64,000 nt of DNA, from contig JAQOTA010000071.1 in NCBI GenBank assembly GCA_029532415.1, positions 1,984,001 through 2,048,000 on the forward strand, read 5' to 3'. The DNA is from Marasmius tenuissimus (lineage: Eukaryota; Basidiomycota; Agaricomycetes; Agaricales; Marasmiaceae). The position numbers were made by a program, and so were the translations under genes. Numbering within the stretch: position 1 is the stretch's first letter; each line of letters begins with the position of its first letter. The notes below the pieces were generated by a model. The model ran no database searches. It worked only from the letters and a program-made list of their open reading frames with translations, and had not been told where the DNA came from. This document shows positions 34,712 through 46,509 of the stretch, one piece after another.

Positions 34712-37700
34712 ATGCGCAACTCACTCCTGCTTTCAGCTCTCTGTCTCGCCGCTGTTCAGCACTCCAGTGCTTTTACTCACCGTATGCATTCCAACCATTG
34801 TCTCTAATACAAGGTTCTAACGGTGCCCTTAGGGACTTGGGACGAGTCGGTCAATATCGCTCAAGAGACCGTCTCCCAGCTGACACTGGATGAGAAGGTC
34901 GGACTGGTCACCGGTCTCGGCTCCAACAACAGTACGTACCTCTTGCTCGATGGCCCTTCACGCGCCCTTTAACATGACTGACGTTCAATTGTTCTCAGGT
35001 CGTTGTTCGGGCAACATCACCCCCCCGAATCGTTCTTTCGCGGTTCACGACCTCAACATTACGATACCCGCCCTCTGTATGAACGATGGACCTGCAGGTG
35101 TTCGCGGGGCCAAGGACGTTACCGCTTTCCCGAGTGGAATCAACGTCGCTAGCACCTTCAGCAGAAGGCTCATGCACGCTCGTGGAGCGGCGTTGGGCAA
35201 GGAGTCGCGGGTCAAAGGTAGGCAATACATAACAAACTAGCATGCACAGCGTGATAATCATTCTCTTGCAGGTATCAACCTCTTTTTGGGACCTGCTATG
35301 GATATAGTGAGTAGTCCTTGGAACTCCCACACAGTAGATATCTAATAGATTCTCCGGGTGGCGTTGTAGATGCGCAATCCAAAGATGGGACGAGCATGGG
35401 AAAGGCGGGTCATGCTCATTGCTTCCTTTCCGCGTACTCTATCTTATACTCGGTTACTATTGTCTATTCCAGCTATGGCGCAGATCCCTATCTCGCCGGC
35501 GAAGCAGCGTACGAAACCGTTGCCGGACTTCAGAGCGAGGGTGTCCAGGCAGTCGCGAAACATTACATCGCAAACAACCAGGAAACCTGGCGTTACGATG
35601 CGAGCTCCGAAGTTGAAGACAGAGTCCTTCACGAAATATACAACTATCCTTTCCTCCGGGCCATCGACGTGAGTCGTCCTCCCTCGCTATCCGTGTTGGC
35701 TCGTATTCAGTGGCCCTCACCCCCAGGCTAACGTATCCTCTGTGATGTGCTCTTACAACCGAGTCAACCAAACACATGCATGCAACAACGAGAACCTCCT
35801 TGGAAAGAACGGTGTCTTGAGAAGCTCCGGCTTTGAAGGTCAGCTACAGTATTTTTGACTTAGGACTTCGTCTCATACTTTCCATCTAGGGTTCGTCATG
35901 AGTGATTGGTACGCAACACACGGCACCGCACAGGAAAGCGCTGCCGCCGGTTTGGACATGGAACAGCCAGGAGACTACCTCGCACAGTTCAACGGTACGC
36001 ACCCTTCTTTCTGTATCGCTCGACCGCAATAACATTCTGATAACCGAGCTCATTAGGGGGTGGTGTATTTGGAGCTAACCTGACGAAGGCCGTCACCGAA
36101 GGCGAGGTCCCAGAGTCGGTATGTGACTGGGTCTTCTTCACAGTCTTCCATGGCTCAACTCCCGTTGTTTTCGCAGAGGTTAGACGAGATGGTCACCCGT
36201 ATTCTCGCATCATGGCTCCGACTTGGACAGGAGGAGGTAGGTTTCTTCTCGTCATGTTGGTAATTCTGGTTCTAACCTGCTACGATCATCAGGACTTCCC
36301 CGAAGTCAACTTCGATTCACGATTTCCAGACGGCTCTGGTCCCAACAACACAGTCGTTGATGCTCGCTCTGACGAACACACTTCCCTTACGAGAGAAATC
36401 GGTGCTGCAAGTGCTGTCTTGCTCAAAAACGAAAGGAAGACAGACGATGGTAGGGAGCTTCCATCTGACTAGGCCGTTCACGGGACTGATTCACTTGCTA
36501 CAGGCACTCCCGAAGGATCCACTATTCAAGGCCTTCCTCTCTCGGAGAGCCAAATCAAGTCTCTCGCCGTCATTGGACGTGACGCTAAGCAACTCAACCA
36601 GAGTTGTGGCGGCTCTTCTTTCGGTATGTGTAACGAGGGAACGATGATCATGGGGTAAGTGTTTCACCCTCACGTCCTTCAACGATTTGACTTGACATGT
36701 GAACAACGAAATTCAGATGGGGCTCAGGCTCTGTTATCCTGGACTTTGTCATTCCCCCTGTCGAAGCCGTCAAGTCTTTCATTGGAGACTCTGTCGAGGT
36801 TGTCACCTCACTGTCTAACAACGTGACCGAAGGTTCTGCGGCAGCAGAAGGCAAGGATGTCGCTCTCGTCTTCGTCAACGCGTAAGTTCAAACCTCAATC
36901 AATCACGCTCGAGCAACATCTCATCATCATTTGTTATAGCTTGAGCGGAGAAAACATCTTTGGATCCACTCTTGAAGGTGTCTCCGGTGACCGAAATGAC
37001 CTGAAACTCTGGTACAATGGCGATGAACTCGTAAGTCCTGTCTCTGAAGACTCATCTCTCTAGTATTTCAGTCCTCTGATCAAACGACCGATGTAGATCG
37101 AGAGCGTAGCCGCTGTCAACCCCAACACCGTCGTCGTCATCCACTCCGTCGGACCCGTTGCCGCCAGCTGGGCCACACACCCCAACATCACCGCTATCGT
37201 CTACGCCGGCGCTCCCGGTGAACAGACTGGGCCGAGTATCGTCGACGTTCTCTGGGGTGCCGTGAACCCAAGCGGAAGGCTTCCGTTCAGCATTGACGAT
37301 GTGAGTCGTTCCTTATATGGTGTCAGCCCCCAAACTCACTTTCGTGTCCGTCGACCAGTCCGAAGAATCATACGGCACAGAAATCATCGCCGGCGACGAG
37401 GCTCCCACCGTACGTCCTCCACATAGTTCAACTCATCCTGCGCTCACATTTTGAACAGATCGAATACACGGAAGGCCTCTTCATCGACTACCGCTACATG
37501 GACTCCAAGGGCATCGTCCCCCGCTTCGAATTCGGATACGGACTGTCGTACACCACTTTCAACTACTCCGACTTATCCATCTCCTCCTCTGATGACACCC
37601 AAAACATCGAATTTACTCTGACGAACACGGGTGCCTTCGACGGTGCCGAAATTCCTCAACTGTACCTCGGATTCCCTGAGGGAACCGGCGAGCCACCGAG

Positions 37701-37942
37701 AGTCTTGCGTGGATTCGACGATGTAAAGCTCGCCAAGGGAGAGTCAAAGGTCGTCAAGTTCTCGCTCACACAGAGAGAGCTGAGGTGAGCTTTGTCCTTC
37801 TTGGAGCGTTGTTTGACTTCTGTGCTAACTCCACACTAGCACCTGGGACACTCCCAGTCAGTCGTGGGTACGACCTGATGGGACCTTCAAGGTCGAGGTT
37901 GGCGCATCGATCAAGGATACCCGTTTGACTGGCAGCTTCTAA
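34712..37942 (+). CDS. Secreted GH3 beta-glucosidase
   Basis: Multi-exon gene (more than ten introns) for a glycoside hydrolase family 3 enzyme releasing glucose from cello-oligosaccharides. Signal peptide MRNSLLLSALCLAAVQHS, then TWDESVNIAQETVSQLTLDEKVGLVTG. The (alpha/beta)8 domain carries MNDGPAGVRG, KHYIANNQE and the nucleophile Asp in FVMSDWYATHG. The sandwich domain carries the candidate acid/base Glu in TLEGVSGDRNDLKLW. The C-terminal fibronectin-III-like domain carries PRFEFGYGLSYTTF and RVLRGFDDVKLAKGESK. Exon 1 is 34712-34781. The intron at 35405-35472 must begin with GC (AG|GCGGGT) to give WESYGADPYL, since no GT donor has that phase. Length is in the usual range for fungal enzymes. 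Many N-glycosylation sites. Extracellular. Confidence 0.93.
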
Positions 37943-38411
37943 GCTGTCAGTCAAACCAAAGCCCAATACTGTAAAGTTAAAGTACAAAAAAGAATAGTAT
38001 ATACCAATCTGTTGTTGTTATCCGCTTTGCAAACTTGTTTTCATTTTGTTGCGAAAGACCATTCGCTATCAGTTTTGTAGCGAGCATGTGGTTGACGACG
38101 GATGTACGCTCGCAGTTGTGCTATGTAGCTGTGAGTGTCATACACGAAAAAAGGATGTTAAGTATATATGTACAATTTAGTGTTACAATAGATTGTGGCG
38201 AACACAAACGCTCTGGATGACCCAATAATACGTAAGGAATGAACCAGCCCGATATGTAGACGAAGATGAAGAGAATGACCTCAAAGGTTGAAGATATGCC
38301 ATGTTCCTCCAGCAGGCCATTCCAATTCCAGCATAAAAACCCATCTTCGACCCATCTTCGACCTCAACCTCAGTTACACGAAAAGTGGTCGAGAAACATC
38401 TCTTCAGATGC
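37943..38411. other. Convergent 3' intergenic region
   Basis: About 470 bp between the beta-glucosidase and the minus-strand LysM pseudogene. No gene. Confidence 0.4.
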
Positions 38412-39343
38412 CTACACCACCGCCAGCCTGTCCGGGCATCTTCCATTGTTGTAGTCATTACTCAATCTCCCGTCTCTCTGAATTGGGCAAAAAGAGGAAA
38501 AATCAGCGGTTCAGAACGAAGCTGGGACGTGCAGCGAGTGCTTACCGCATAATAGCAAGGCCCATTCCAGTTGTGATAGTAACAGGAGACGACATTGTCA
38601 TTGAATTGCGCATATATATCCATCCCGGCTTTGTCCTTGGCAGCACAGACGGGCTGAGAGACGGATGGACAACTAGGAGGTGAAGTTGTAGTGTTCGTGA
38701 CGGTGACTGTCGTGCTTTGCGTCGTCGTTGTAGTGACTGGTGATGTCGTAGTATAGGACCGGGTAGTCGTGACGGTGGATGTCTGCGTGGTCGTGGTACT
38801 GGCGGTGACCGTGGCGGTAGCGGTGGTTGACAGTCTGCGTCTTAGAGAGGGTGTAGGTCTGAGTAGTCGTGGCGAGGGCAGTGGTAGTAGGCCCGGTAAC
38901 GGTGACGGTACTGTCGCCTCCACCGCTACCTGCGACGAGGCAAAGCACTTGTCCTGGATAGAGGTTCGTGCATTGGGCGTTGACCGAAGGATTAGACTGG
39001 ACGACACTCCCGGGGTTCAAGCCGAACCTGTTTTCGATCTTCGAGCAGCTGTCTCCTGATTGGACGGTGTATGATTGGCTGCAACTCGCACCGCCCCGCC
39101 TGACGGGTTGGAAGAACTGGTGGACAGACAGAGCGATTGTCCGGGGTACAGGTTGGTGCATTGTGCATTGACGAGGGAGTTCAACGAGCGGACGGTCCCA
39201 GGCGCGAGCTTGAAGTAGTTCTCGATGGCGTTGCATGAATCCCCGGACTGGACAGTGTACTGTTGGGTACAGGTGGGCCCTCGAGCAACCAGAGCCTGTG
39301 CAACGACGACGAAAGAGAAGAGTGTAAAGTAGAAGAACGGCAT
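38412..39343 (-). pseudogene. LysM secreted protein, frameshifted copy (copy A)
   Basis: Homologous along its length to the LysM genes at 53.7-59.6 kb. The start MPFFYFTLFSFVVVAQALV (signal peptide) leads into LysM 1 (QQYTVQSGDSCNAI ... CTNLYPGQSLCL). In the Gly linker near 39100 one base is missing relative to the other copies, so LysM 2 (SYTVQSGDSCSKIENRFG) lies in the next frame. One extra base near 38828 returns the Thr/Val-rich part and the C-terminal Cys region to the first frame. The terminal exon, behind an intron like that of the other copies, ends in an early TAG at 38414-38412 where the others have TAT. It would be inactive as a two-LysM protein unless these are sequence errors. 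Confidence 0.75.
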
Positions 39344-42300
39344 GACCACTGTCGGTCTGAGATAGAACTTGAAGAAGGTAGCTGTAGGGGGAAGAGTTAG
39401 GATGGGATGAACTGCACAGCTCAAAGTGAAGGTCGACGCGTCCAGAATTTATAGGTTTGTGGGTTCTGGCGAGAGGGGCTCATGTTTAGGTTATCGTGAA
39501 TTGGCCGATCGTGTATTTCAGAACGTTCGTTCGAAAGAGATGGGGACGATGAAGTCTCTACAAAACTTTGAGGTCGTGCTTTCAGCTAGCAATCCTCGGG
39601 CCCCTCCGCTGGGTCGAGCTCGACACCTTGGAGCTGAAAATCGTGGAACCACACTATTGGGTTCATGTTGACTTTGGGTCAATACCTACGCTACTTGAGG
39701 GGAGTCGCAAAGCTCAAGGCAAGCCGAATCTGACATACCCAGAACTTTCATTAACGGTCTTTCGACAAGTTTTCACATGGCCTACCTCACTTTCAATTAT
39801 CCTCGATATACGTTTCCGGTTGTCTCTCCCTGAGCTTCCTTGACTAGCATACGGTCGTGATTTTCAGTGAGTATGACAGCTGAAAGAGCAACACAGTGAT
39901 ACGAGAAGATCAAGGCGAAAAACGAAAGAGCTCGGAAGATGCGATTGGCTGACTAAGCTTTGCCCAGGCCAGTGATCCGCGTACCATTGAAGTAAGTACT
40001 GATCGAGTTACTGGTTAATTTTGGGTTGATTTTGTACCCGTTCGACATTCCCTCGCTGCTTTCTACCTGCTTGTCCTTGATATGTCTGGCTCGGAAACTT
40101 CCAAGAATCTTCTCCTCTCGAAATCTGGGTGATTACACTTTGGACTCCTTCTTCTGACATCGCGACATCTCTCACATGTCCGCTTAACCAGTCAAATCGG
40201 GCCTCGGAGGATCAACATAGGATGGTTGGATACCTATGGTGTACACGGAAGTCTCCCGGTCGACTTACGAAGGCCATTGAGGAGCTGAAGACTGGAGTCG
40301 TCATCCGGAATGGTAGTGAGGCATCACGCATCATACAGCCGAATTCAACTCGAGTAGAGAGAAATACGCGGGACGCATACGTTGGCGAAGCTGGATGAAA
40401 CGTTCCGAGCGTAAGTACTCATGGTCATGCAAACAAACATCCACCAATCCATTAAAGGAAACGAATGAGGTTCTGGATGGAGCATTCCATGCACGTATCG
40501 ACGCCTTTTGCTCACATCTGGGTGCCGCTACAGCAAAGAGACCGCTCACAAGGTGTCCGAATACCTGAACACGGTGTAGAAGACAGTCTCTAGGTGACAA
40601 TTACCGCAACTCAAGACTCGTTGCTTCGAATAGTGGAACTGTCTACCTCAGCAGGCATATGAAACTTCAAACCAGAACCAGCACCCTTTCGTTCATGTCC
40701 TCCTGAGGGATCATTCGATCCCTTGTTGAACCAAAGTTAGATAGGACCTGCCAAACCTATTATCCCGGATCCTAAAAAGGACGCACTAACGGGTAGACAG
40801 CTCTTTGAGGATCGATGATCGGATTCTACACAAGGCGTTGGACGCCTTTGCTCACAGTCAGTTCTACGGATTTCACCAATTGTACTAGTGTAGATGGCAG
40901 ACTGTTTTCAGGTCAATTCTGTCAGACAGGTCACAGAATGGCGGGATATTTCTGCCTGGCAAAATTCCTGGGGCGGCAGAATTTTCCGGCCGAAGCTTGG
41001 TTTTCCCCTCGTAACAAGGGCGACCTGGTGTGTGTTGGTCTACCTCATCTCTCACTCGCCCCAGATACCCTTCTCGAGCTTTCTAGGAGCAAATGAGGTG
41101 CAGCCACAATCCGTTCTGGCTCCTGGCCGCCGGAAATCAACGTTTCTTAGCCAAATTTTAGCTGTAAAACCAGTAAGCGCCCATTTTCCGAGGTATGTCT
41201 GCCAACGACACTGAAGTTCTGGACGGATCTCTCGGCTGCTGGTAGACAGGACAGGGCGGGTCCCCGCAAGTGATCGATGATCATTCGGTCGGTATCATTC
41301 GACCTTTCGTTGCTGTTGGACTTGCCAATTCATTTCGCCGCCCATTGCTTTGACGTGGCGATTTTCATGAATGCCGCCGAATATAACTGACAGGTAGGAC
41401 TTTCCAAAATCAAGAGCCTCTATTGATGCGTATCAGGTGGCTTGCTCGGCAACCGTGCCTCGTTTCGTCTTCCAGAGCGAGGTCCTCTCCAGGCCGCTAT
41501 GTGTCTGTCAGATGTCATAGTAAACAGCAATTTGGCAGAAGTAAAAGTTGGCGAGCACGATACACTGGTGCGGACCTGATAAGTGATTCCGATGGAGTCG
41601 CAGGTTCCCTCTCCGAGTGTCATTTCAGCAAGCTGTCTGAAGGGACTATGTTGGTGTACGGAGGGAAGAAGTCACCGTGTGGGTCAAGGTCTGACACTAC
41701 AAACCTCCGAGCAAACTGTCTGGCCAAACTCCCACGACGGAACATGGTGTCAACTCGAACCTCTGACCGTGTAATTGATATCGATTACAGCTCATAGGTG
41801 AATACCGCTGCACAAATCCTCAAGTTTCTGAGTGGTCTTGGCTTTAGAAGAGGTCGTGGAGGCCTTGGTGGATGATTGATGGATTGATGAAGCTGGAGGG
41901 CCACAGGTTTGACACCTCATTGTGAGTGAGGGTGCGAAAATCTTGTGCGCTCAGAGACTCCATGAATCAAATCAAGACTCACTCTTTTCAAGGTTTCGAA
42001 AGCCACGGGGCGAGGTGCAGCGGCCAGGCGTGGCTTCAACGCCAGTGCGCTTCTGACTGAGTGTCAAAATAACGGCGTTATAGCGCCAATGAGCGACGTG
42101 TGCCTCCCCTGATTGTTCAATCAATATCACAAACCGACCTACATACACCGACACAACTATTGGTGTTATTCTTTCATCTCTCAATCCACCCGCGAGATCG
42201 ACCTATGACATAGCGACTTGTACATGTAAGTACTTTTTCCGACTACGCCACTAAACCCATAAATGGAAACAACCATTGAGCTTTCAGCGTCACGCACTTC

Positions 42301-42423
42301 GCTGGAAGGAGTCTTGAGCGGGACAATGGACATGCTTTACATGCCCAAATCGTGATTTCTTTGGCGCCGATCTCCACCAAAATTTTCAACTTATATCCAG
42401 AAGGCCGCGCCATTCAAATCGCC
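39344..42423. other. Gene-poor region of about 3 kb
   Basis: A TATAAATT at 39453-39446 (minus) serves LysM copy A. Beyond it I see short open frames only (up to 124 codons at 41423-41797). A possible small exon starts at 40081 (MSGSETSKNLLL) with a G|GTGATT donor, but no family resemblance. Short similar stretches recur near 40490 and 40845 (GACGCCTTTTGCTCACA / GACGCCTTTGCTCACA), hinting at old duplication. Confidence 0.35.
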
Positions 42424-42431
42424 TATAAATA
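42424..42431 (+). promoter_or_regulatory. TATA box of membrane protein gene
   Basis: TATAAATA, 90 bp before ATG 42514. Confidence 0.55.
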
Positions 42432-42513
42432 TGGGCGTGGAACTGGAGCTGCAGGACGACCGACTCGCCATTTACCCTTCAACTTATAGCTCACAATCGC
42501 TTCGTTTTCCTGG

Positions 42514-44389
42514 ATGTCTTCCCTCGCCACCGTCACTAAGGGCTGGCATCTGGATGCTACCAAATCCAAATCAAAGCTCTACCCAATGTCCCTCATCGTG
42601 ATCGGTCTTTGGGTAGCCTATATAGTTGTGTCGATTTGGTGGTTGGAATATGTTGTCCATCACGGCGCTGAGCAGGTTGACGTCGACGCTGTCTACTACA
42701 ATGGCGGGCCCCCACTGGCTCGCGTTCGGACCTTCACCACCATGGTTCTGCCCAACATTCTCCTCACAGTGTTTGCGCAAGCACATGTCCCAATCACAGG
42801 CATGCATCTTGCGCGTATCGTGGTCTCAGCTGTTCAATATCGCAACGCCCCCAGGACCTGGTAAGGAAAGAACTTGTCCGATGTATTGGCGACATACTCA
42901 ACCCGTTCTGTCATTCTCTAGGAGGGAACTATTTTGGCTAACCGATCGACAGTGGCTGGGTCCAATTGGCATAATCACGACATTATGGAAATCACGTACT
43001 TCCCGCATTCGACTGTCCTTCACATTCATCCTTCTTGCCACCACTTCCGTCGCCGCACTTCTCACCCCCTTACTCTTATCTCAGGCCTACAGAGTGAATA
43101 GTGTCATGCTCAAGTTTAACGACAGTGGGTTTGAAGTTTTGGATGCAGTTTCGTTCGGGAAGATGACGGACGTTAAGGCCTCTGCCCAGTTGAATATAGG
43201 GATGCATTCGTGGGAGGCTGACAGCTCCTACGCGGAGACCATTGGCGCGCCCAATTTCTACAACCCTGCAGACAGCGTGTCGAACAATTCCTGGGCTGCC
43301 GATTGGTTCATAGCGGGCAATATTGCCAATGCGACCGTTCGCTCTCTGCGCGGGTTGCAGTTGAAGATATCCTGTGCCCACAGAAGCTCCGAAAATCTGG
43401 ACGTTGAGAGGCTAAACACATCCTGGACAACGTTCTGCCATTCCCACATTCCAGACTTCCATGGTCCTACCCCAGGCAATCGTATCGGTGGAACGACTGG
43501 ACCACCGAACGGTAACCAAATCAACTTCTCTATCTACTTTTGCAATAACGGTAGCGCTGCCTTCCCGTTCAGCGAAGGGCCACAAAGCCAGAACATGGGG
43601 TACGCATATTATACGTACACCCGTACGTTGGGGGCCACGAACGTCTCCCAGAACACCTCCGGGCTTGTCCAGTGCAACTCGACCCTCACAACCGGAACTG
43701 CATTCGTCCTTGGATCGAAAGATATATATAAGGACTTCTCTCCGCAGTGGTTATTGAACTCGACCAATGCGACAGAACCTCTAATTGATCCGCTTTATGC
43801 CGCTTTCAACAGCCTGGGAGAACCTCAGGTCAATCTAGAGTCCACCATACTGAGATACGGTTCACACGACCCACGTGAATCCTCAGAATCAGACTTCGAC
43901 AAAGACGCCCTGAATTCCGTGCTTGGTGGCCTGTACGACGGAGTGATCATCTTTGCGGACGCATTGGCTCGCTTATCTAGGGATGCAGAGACCTATACTG
44001 CAGAACTTTCCTTACCCGTCGCCCTTTACACTCGCGACAACCTTTGGGCATCCTCTGCGTGTGCGCTGCTCTCGCTTTGGTTCCTCTTAATGGTGGCGCT
44101 CACGTTGTGGGGTTACCGAAGGACATTCGTTTACAATCTTGACAGCTACGTTGCAGCTGAACTGATATTTCGGGCGGACCACTTGTTGGAGGACCTCCCA
44201 CTTGGAGAGGTGGACGATAATCAAATGCTGAAAGACGAACCATTTGACTTTGACTCGCTGCCCAGCAAGGTTCCCCCCCGAAGGCACAAGCACGATAACC
44301 GTCTCTCAGAGGGAACTAACACTGAGTCGCCGCTTGCGGGGGCGGACAATAGCGAGGGATCAAAGGATAAGGCGTCCGACTTTGTCTAG
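42514..44389 (+). CDS. Glycosylated multi-pass membrane protein, unknown function
   Basis: Two exons, 42514-42860 and 42922-44389, joined in phase (TW|RELFWLTDRQW), 604 residues. Not a family I can name. Visible features: an N-terminal membrane span (LIVIGLWVAYIVVSIWWLEYV), a possible second around VLPNILLTVFAQAHV, and a third after a basic stretch (LSFTFILLATTSVAALLTPLLL). Next comes a ~390-residue domain with many N-x-S/T sites and several cysteines, probably extracellular. A final span (ALLSLWFLLMVALTLWGY) and a ~100-residue acidic/charged cytosolic tail rich in Asp, Glu, Lys and Ser follow. The layout resembles lineage-specific basidiomycete surface proteins, but that is an impression only. 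Confidence 0.8.
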
Positions 44390-45128
44390 CAAGGGTCCGC
44401 CACCAGAACGCAAAGACGGCAACAAGGAGTCGAAAGACTAGGTAGTTCGCCTCGACTCAGGAACCTCGTCCGGGAAGACTCAGCCATCTCAAGGACACAA
44501 GGATGATAGTCGTGCCCAGGGGGGGGCAGCTCTGGAGGAAACTAGAATTGACGGTGCCACGCGTCGAGTGGTCGAACATTGGACGAACATTGAACACAAG
44601 CTGTGTTCCGAATATATACCAATACTCAATGATATTTAGAGTTTGAGCTATGCAGCGTTGTTATCTGCTTTGACTATCGTCCATAAAAACGGTTTGAGTC
44701 TAGAGCTAGGCTGTCGTTGTTACGGTTCGCTATCCACTTGACGACCTTGTTTTGTTTCACACTTTCCTTTTTTTTTTTGTTGCGAAAGGTTTGCGGGATT
44801 TGAAAATTGAGCTATCCAAAAGAAAATGACGGGGGTTAGTTCTACAGACAGAGCAATTACTTGAAGCTCTACTCCCGGTGTATCGCCTCGAAAGCCTTTG
44901 CGGCATCTCCACGGCCCAGTAAACATAGCTATTGGCGGGCCGGCAATGACAGGTACATCTTACACCCACGCAAATTTTTTAAAATTCTCGTCCGCAGCAG
45001 AGCGTGGAAACTCGATGGGAGAACGCCACTGCCAGGAGCTGCCAGGGTGTACTGCTTCCGACTGCGTCCAAGACAACGATGATGATCGGCTAAGTACCTA
45101 TGCCGTACTGATTTGCTCAGTGACGAAC
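44390..45128. other. Intergenic region
   Basis: About 740 bp with a poly-T run near 44768. No gene supported. Confidence 0.4.
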
Positions 45129-45136
45129 TATAAAAT
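45129..45136 (+). promoter_or_regulatory. TATA box of Cys-rich membrane protein gene
   Basis: TATAAAAT, 65 bp before ATG 45194. Confidence 0.5.
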
Positions 45137-45193
45137 CCAAAGCGCAAATCCGCAGTTTCTTACCTTTACGACCGAACCATTACCACCATCATC

Positions 45194-46043
45194 ATGTCCA
45201 CCGTCAAGAAGACAATTACGACTCAGCAGCCGTACATGAACACCAATACTATGGATCCTTACCAAGATCTTCACACTCATCCTGGCGATGAGAAACACTG
45301 CTCTCAACACCAACAATTGGAATCTTACGGTGGACATTGTGAAGCAGATCAACCTTGCCACCGGCGCTGTCATAAGGACCGTCTTCGTCGTGTCCTCATC
45401 CCAGTGGTCGCTACTATCCTCGGTGTAGCAGCTCTCTTTGCACTCTCATGTTTCTTCGACCTCTCGGAGGTTATTGGCATAGGCACAGAAGGATTGATGA
45501 AGCGTGCTACAGGGGAAGGAACCGGCGAAAACACCTTTATCAGTCGCAAATGTACGTCCCGATACCTCGAAAGCCGTCTCTGTTTTTCTCTAATCTCCTC
45601 TTGGTTTCTCAGATTACCTTATTGTCATTTTTGTCGGTTTGGTTGTCGTTGTGCTTCTGGGCATCTGCTTGTCGTTCTGGTGTTGCAAGAGTGAGTATGA
45701 TTGTCCGGAGGCATGGAACTATAGATCAACAGATCCTTACTACCACCACCATAGGTTCGTTCGAGAATCCTCTCTGCTGTCCTTGCTACCTCTGCGCGTG
45801 TTGCGGTGGTCTAGGTGAGTCTATTCATCATTTACCTCTCTTCGGTTCATACTTGGCGCTGTCGTACGTCTGGGCTCCTCCGCAGCACATCGTGCTTCTC
45901 CGAGACGTCATTTTTCCCTTTGCTTGCTTGTTTCTTCTGGCCCTGCAACTGTTTACTGATTTCGATCATCCGTTTCAGCTTGTCTCGAATGTATCGGCTG
46001 TGGGTTGTGCTTCGAGGGTGCCGATACGCTTATGGATGGATGA
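45194..46043 (+). CDS. Small membrane protein with cysteine-rich C-terminal tail
   Basis: Four exons, 45194-45551, 45613-45690, 45755-45814 and 45979-46043, all in phase, about 186 residues. Not recognised. The N-terminus is polar and His/Gln-rich (HTHPGDEKHCSQHQQ) with a Cys-His cluster. Two hydrophobic spans follow: VLIPVVATILGVAALFALSC and LIVIFVGLVVVVLLGICLSF. Immediately after the second comes a dense cysteine tail: WCCK, then NPLCCPCYLCACCGGL, then CLECIGCGLC, ending with GADTLMDG. About fifteen cysteines in 45 residues next to a membrane suggest palmitoylation or metal binding; both are inference. Introns 2 and 3 divide the cysteine region into small exons. Confidence 0.75.
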
Positions 46044-46509
46044 GCGTTGCTATGATTCATATCCGGACTCAGAATAGGAGTATTACTTATATGTATCCCG
46101 CCTTCAGACCTCTGTCAATCGTTTGGACGAACTTTGACCTTGATACCTATTTATGTATCCATTTTTGACTTAGTATCAGAGGCTTGGAGGCTAGTTCACC
46201 CGCAGTGGTCTACTGTGGGAGTGCAGGGCCCGTAACCTGTGCAGCTGCGAGCCGCCTGATCAAAGCAACTATAACCAAACTCAGGGGGTGCACCTTGCAC
46301 CTGGACTCTGAGCGGGGAAGTCGGCAACTTGTCGCGGTCACGTGACTGACTTCAAGACGCGTCCAAGCCTCAAGGTCCCATGAACTCTCGTTTCAACTTC
46401 AATTGGTGAAGCTTCTCTGTGACGCAAACTCAGAATGTAATTGAGCTATCTGTATGTGCGCACAGGAGTCATGCGGCTGTTCTACATAGTATCCGAGTGT
46501 ACCAAGTTT
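46044..46509. other. Convergent 3' intergenic region
   Basis: About 470 bp. It contains a short palindrome GGTGCACCTTGCACC-like stretch near 46288-46302. No gene. Confidence 0.35.

Noticed and set aside
38412..39343. Explaining the frame changes in LysM copy A by introns
   Set aside because: The shifts fall inside sequence aligned base for base with intact copies, with single-base gaps and no splice sites.
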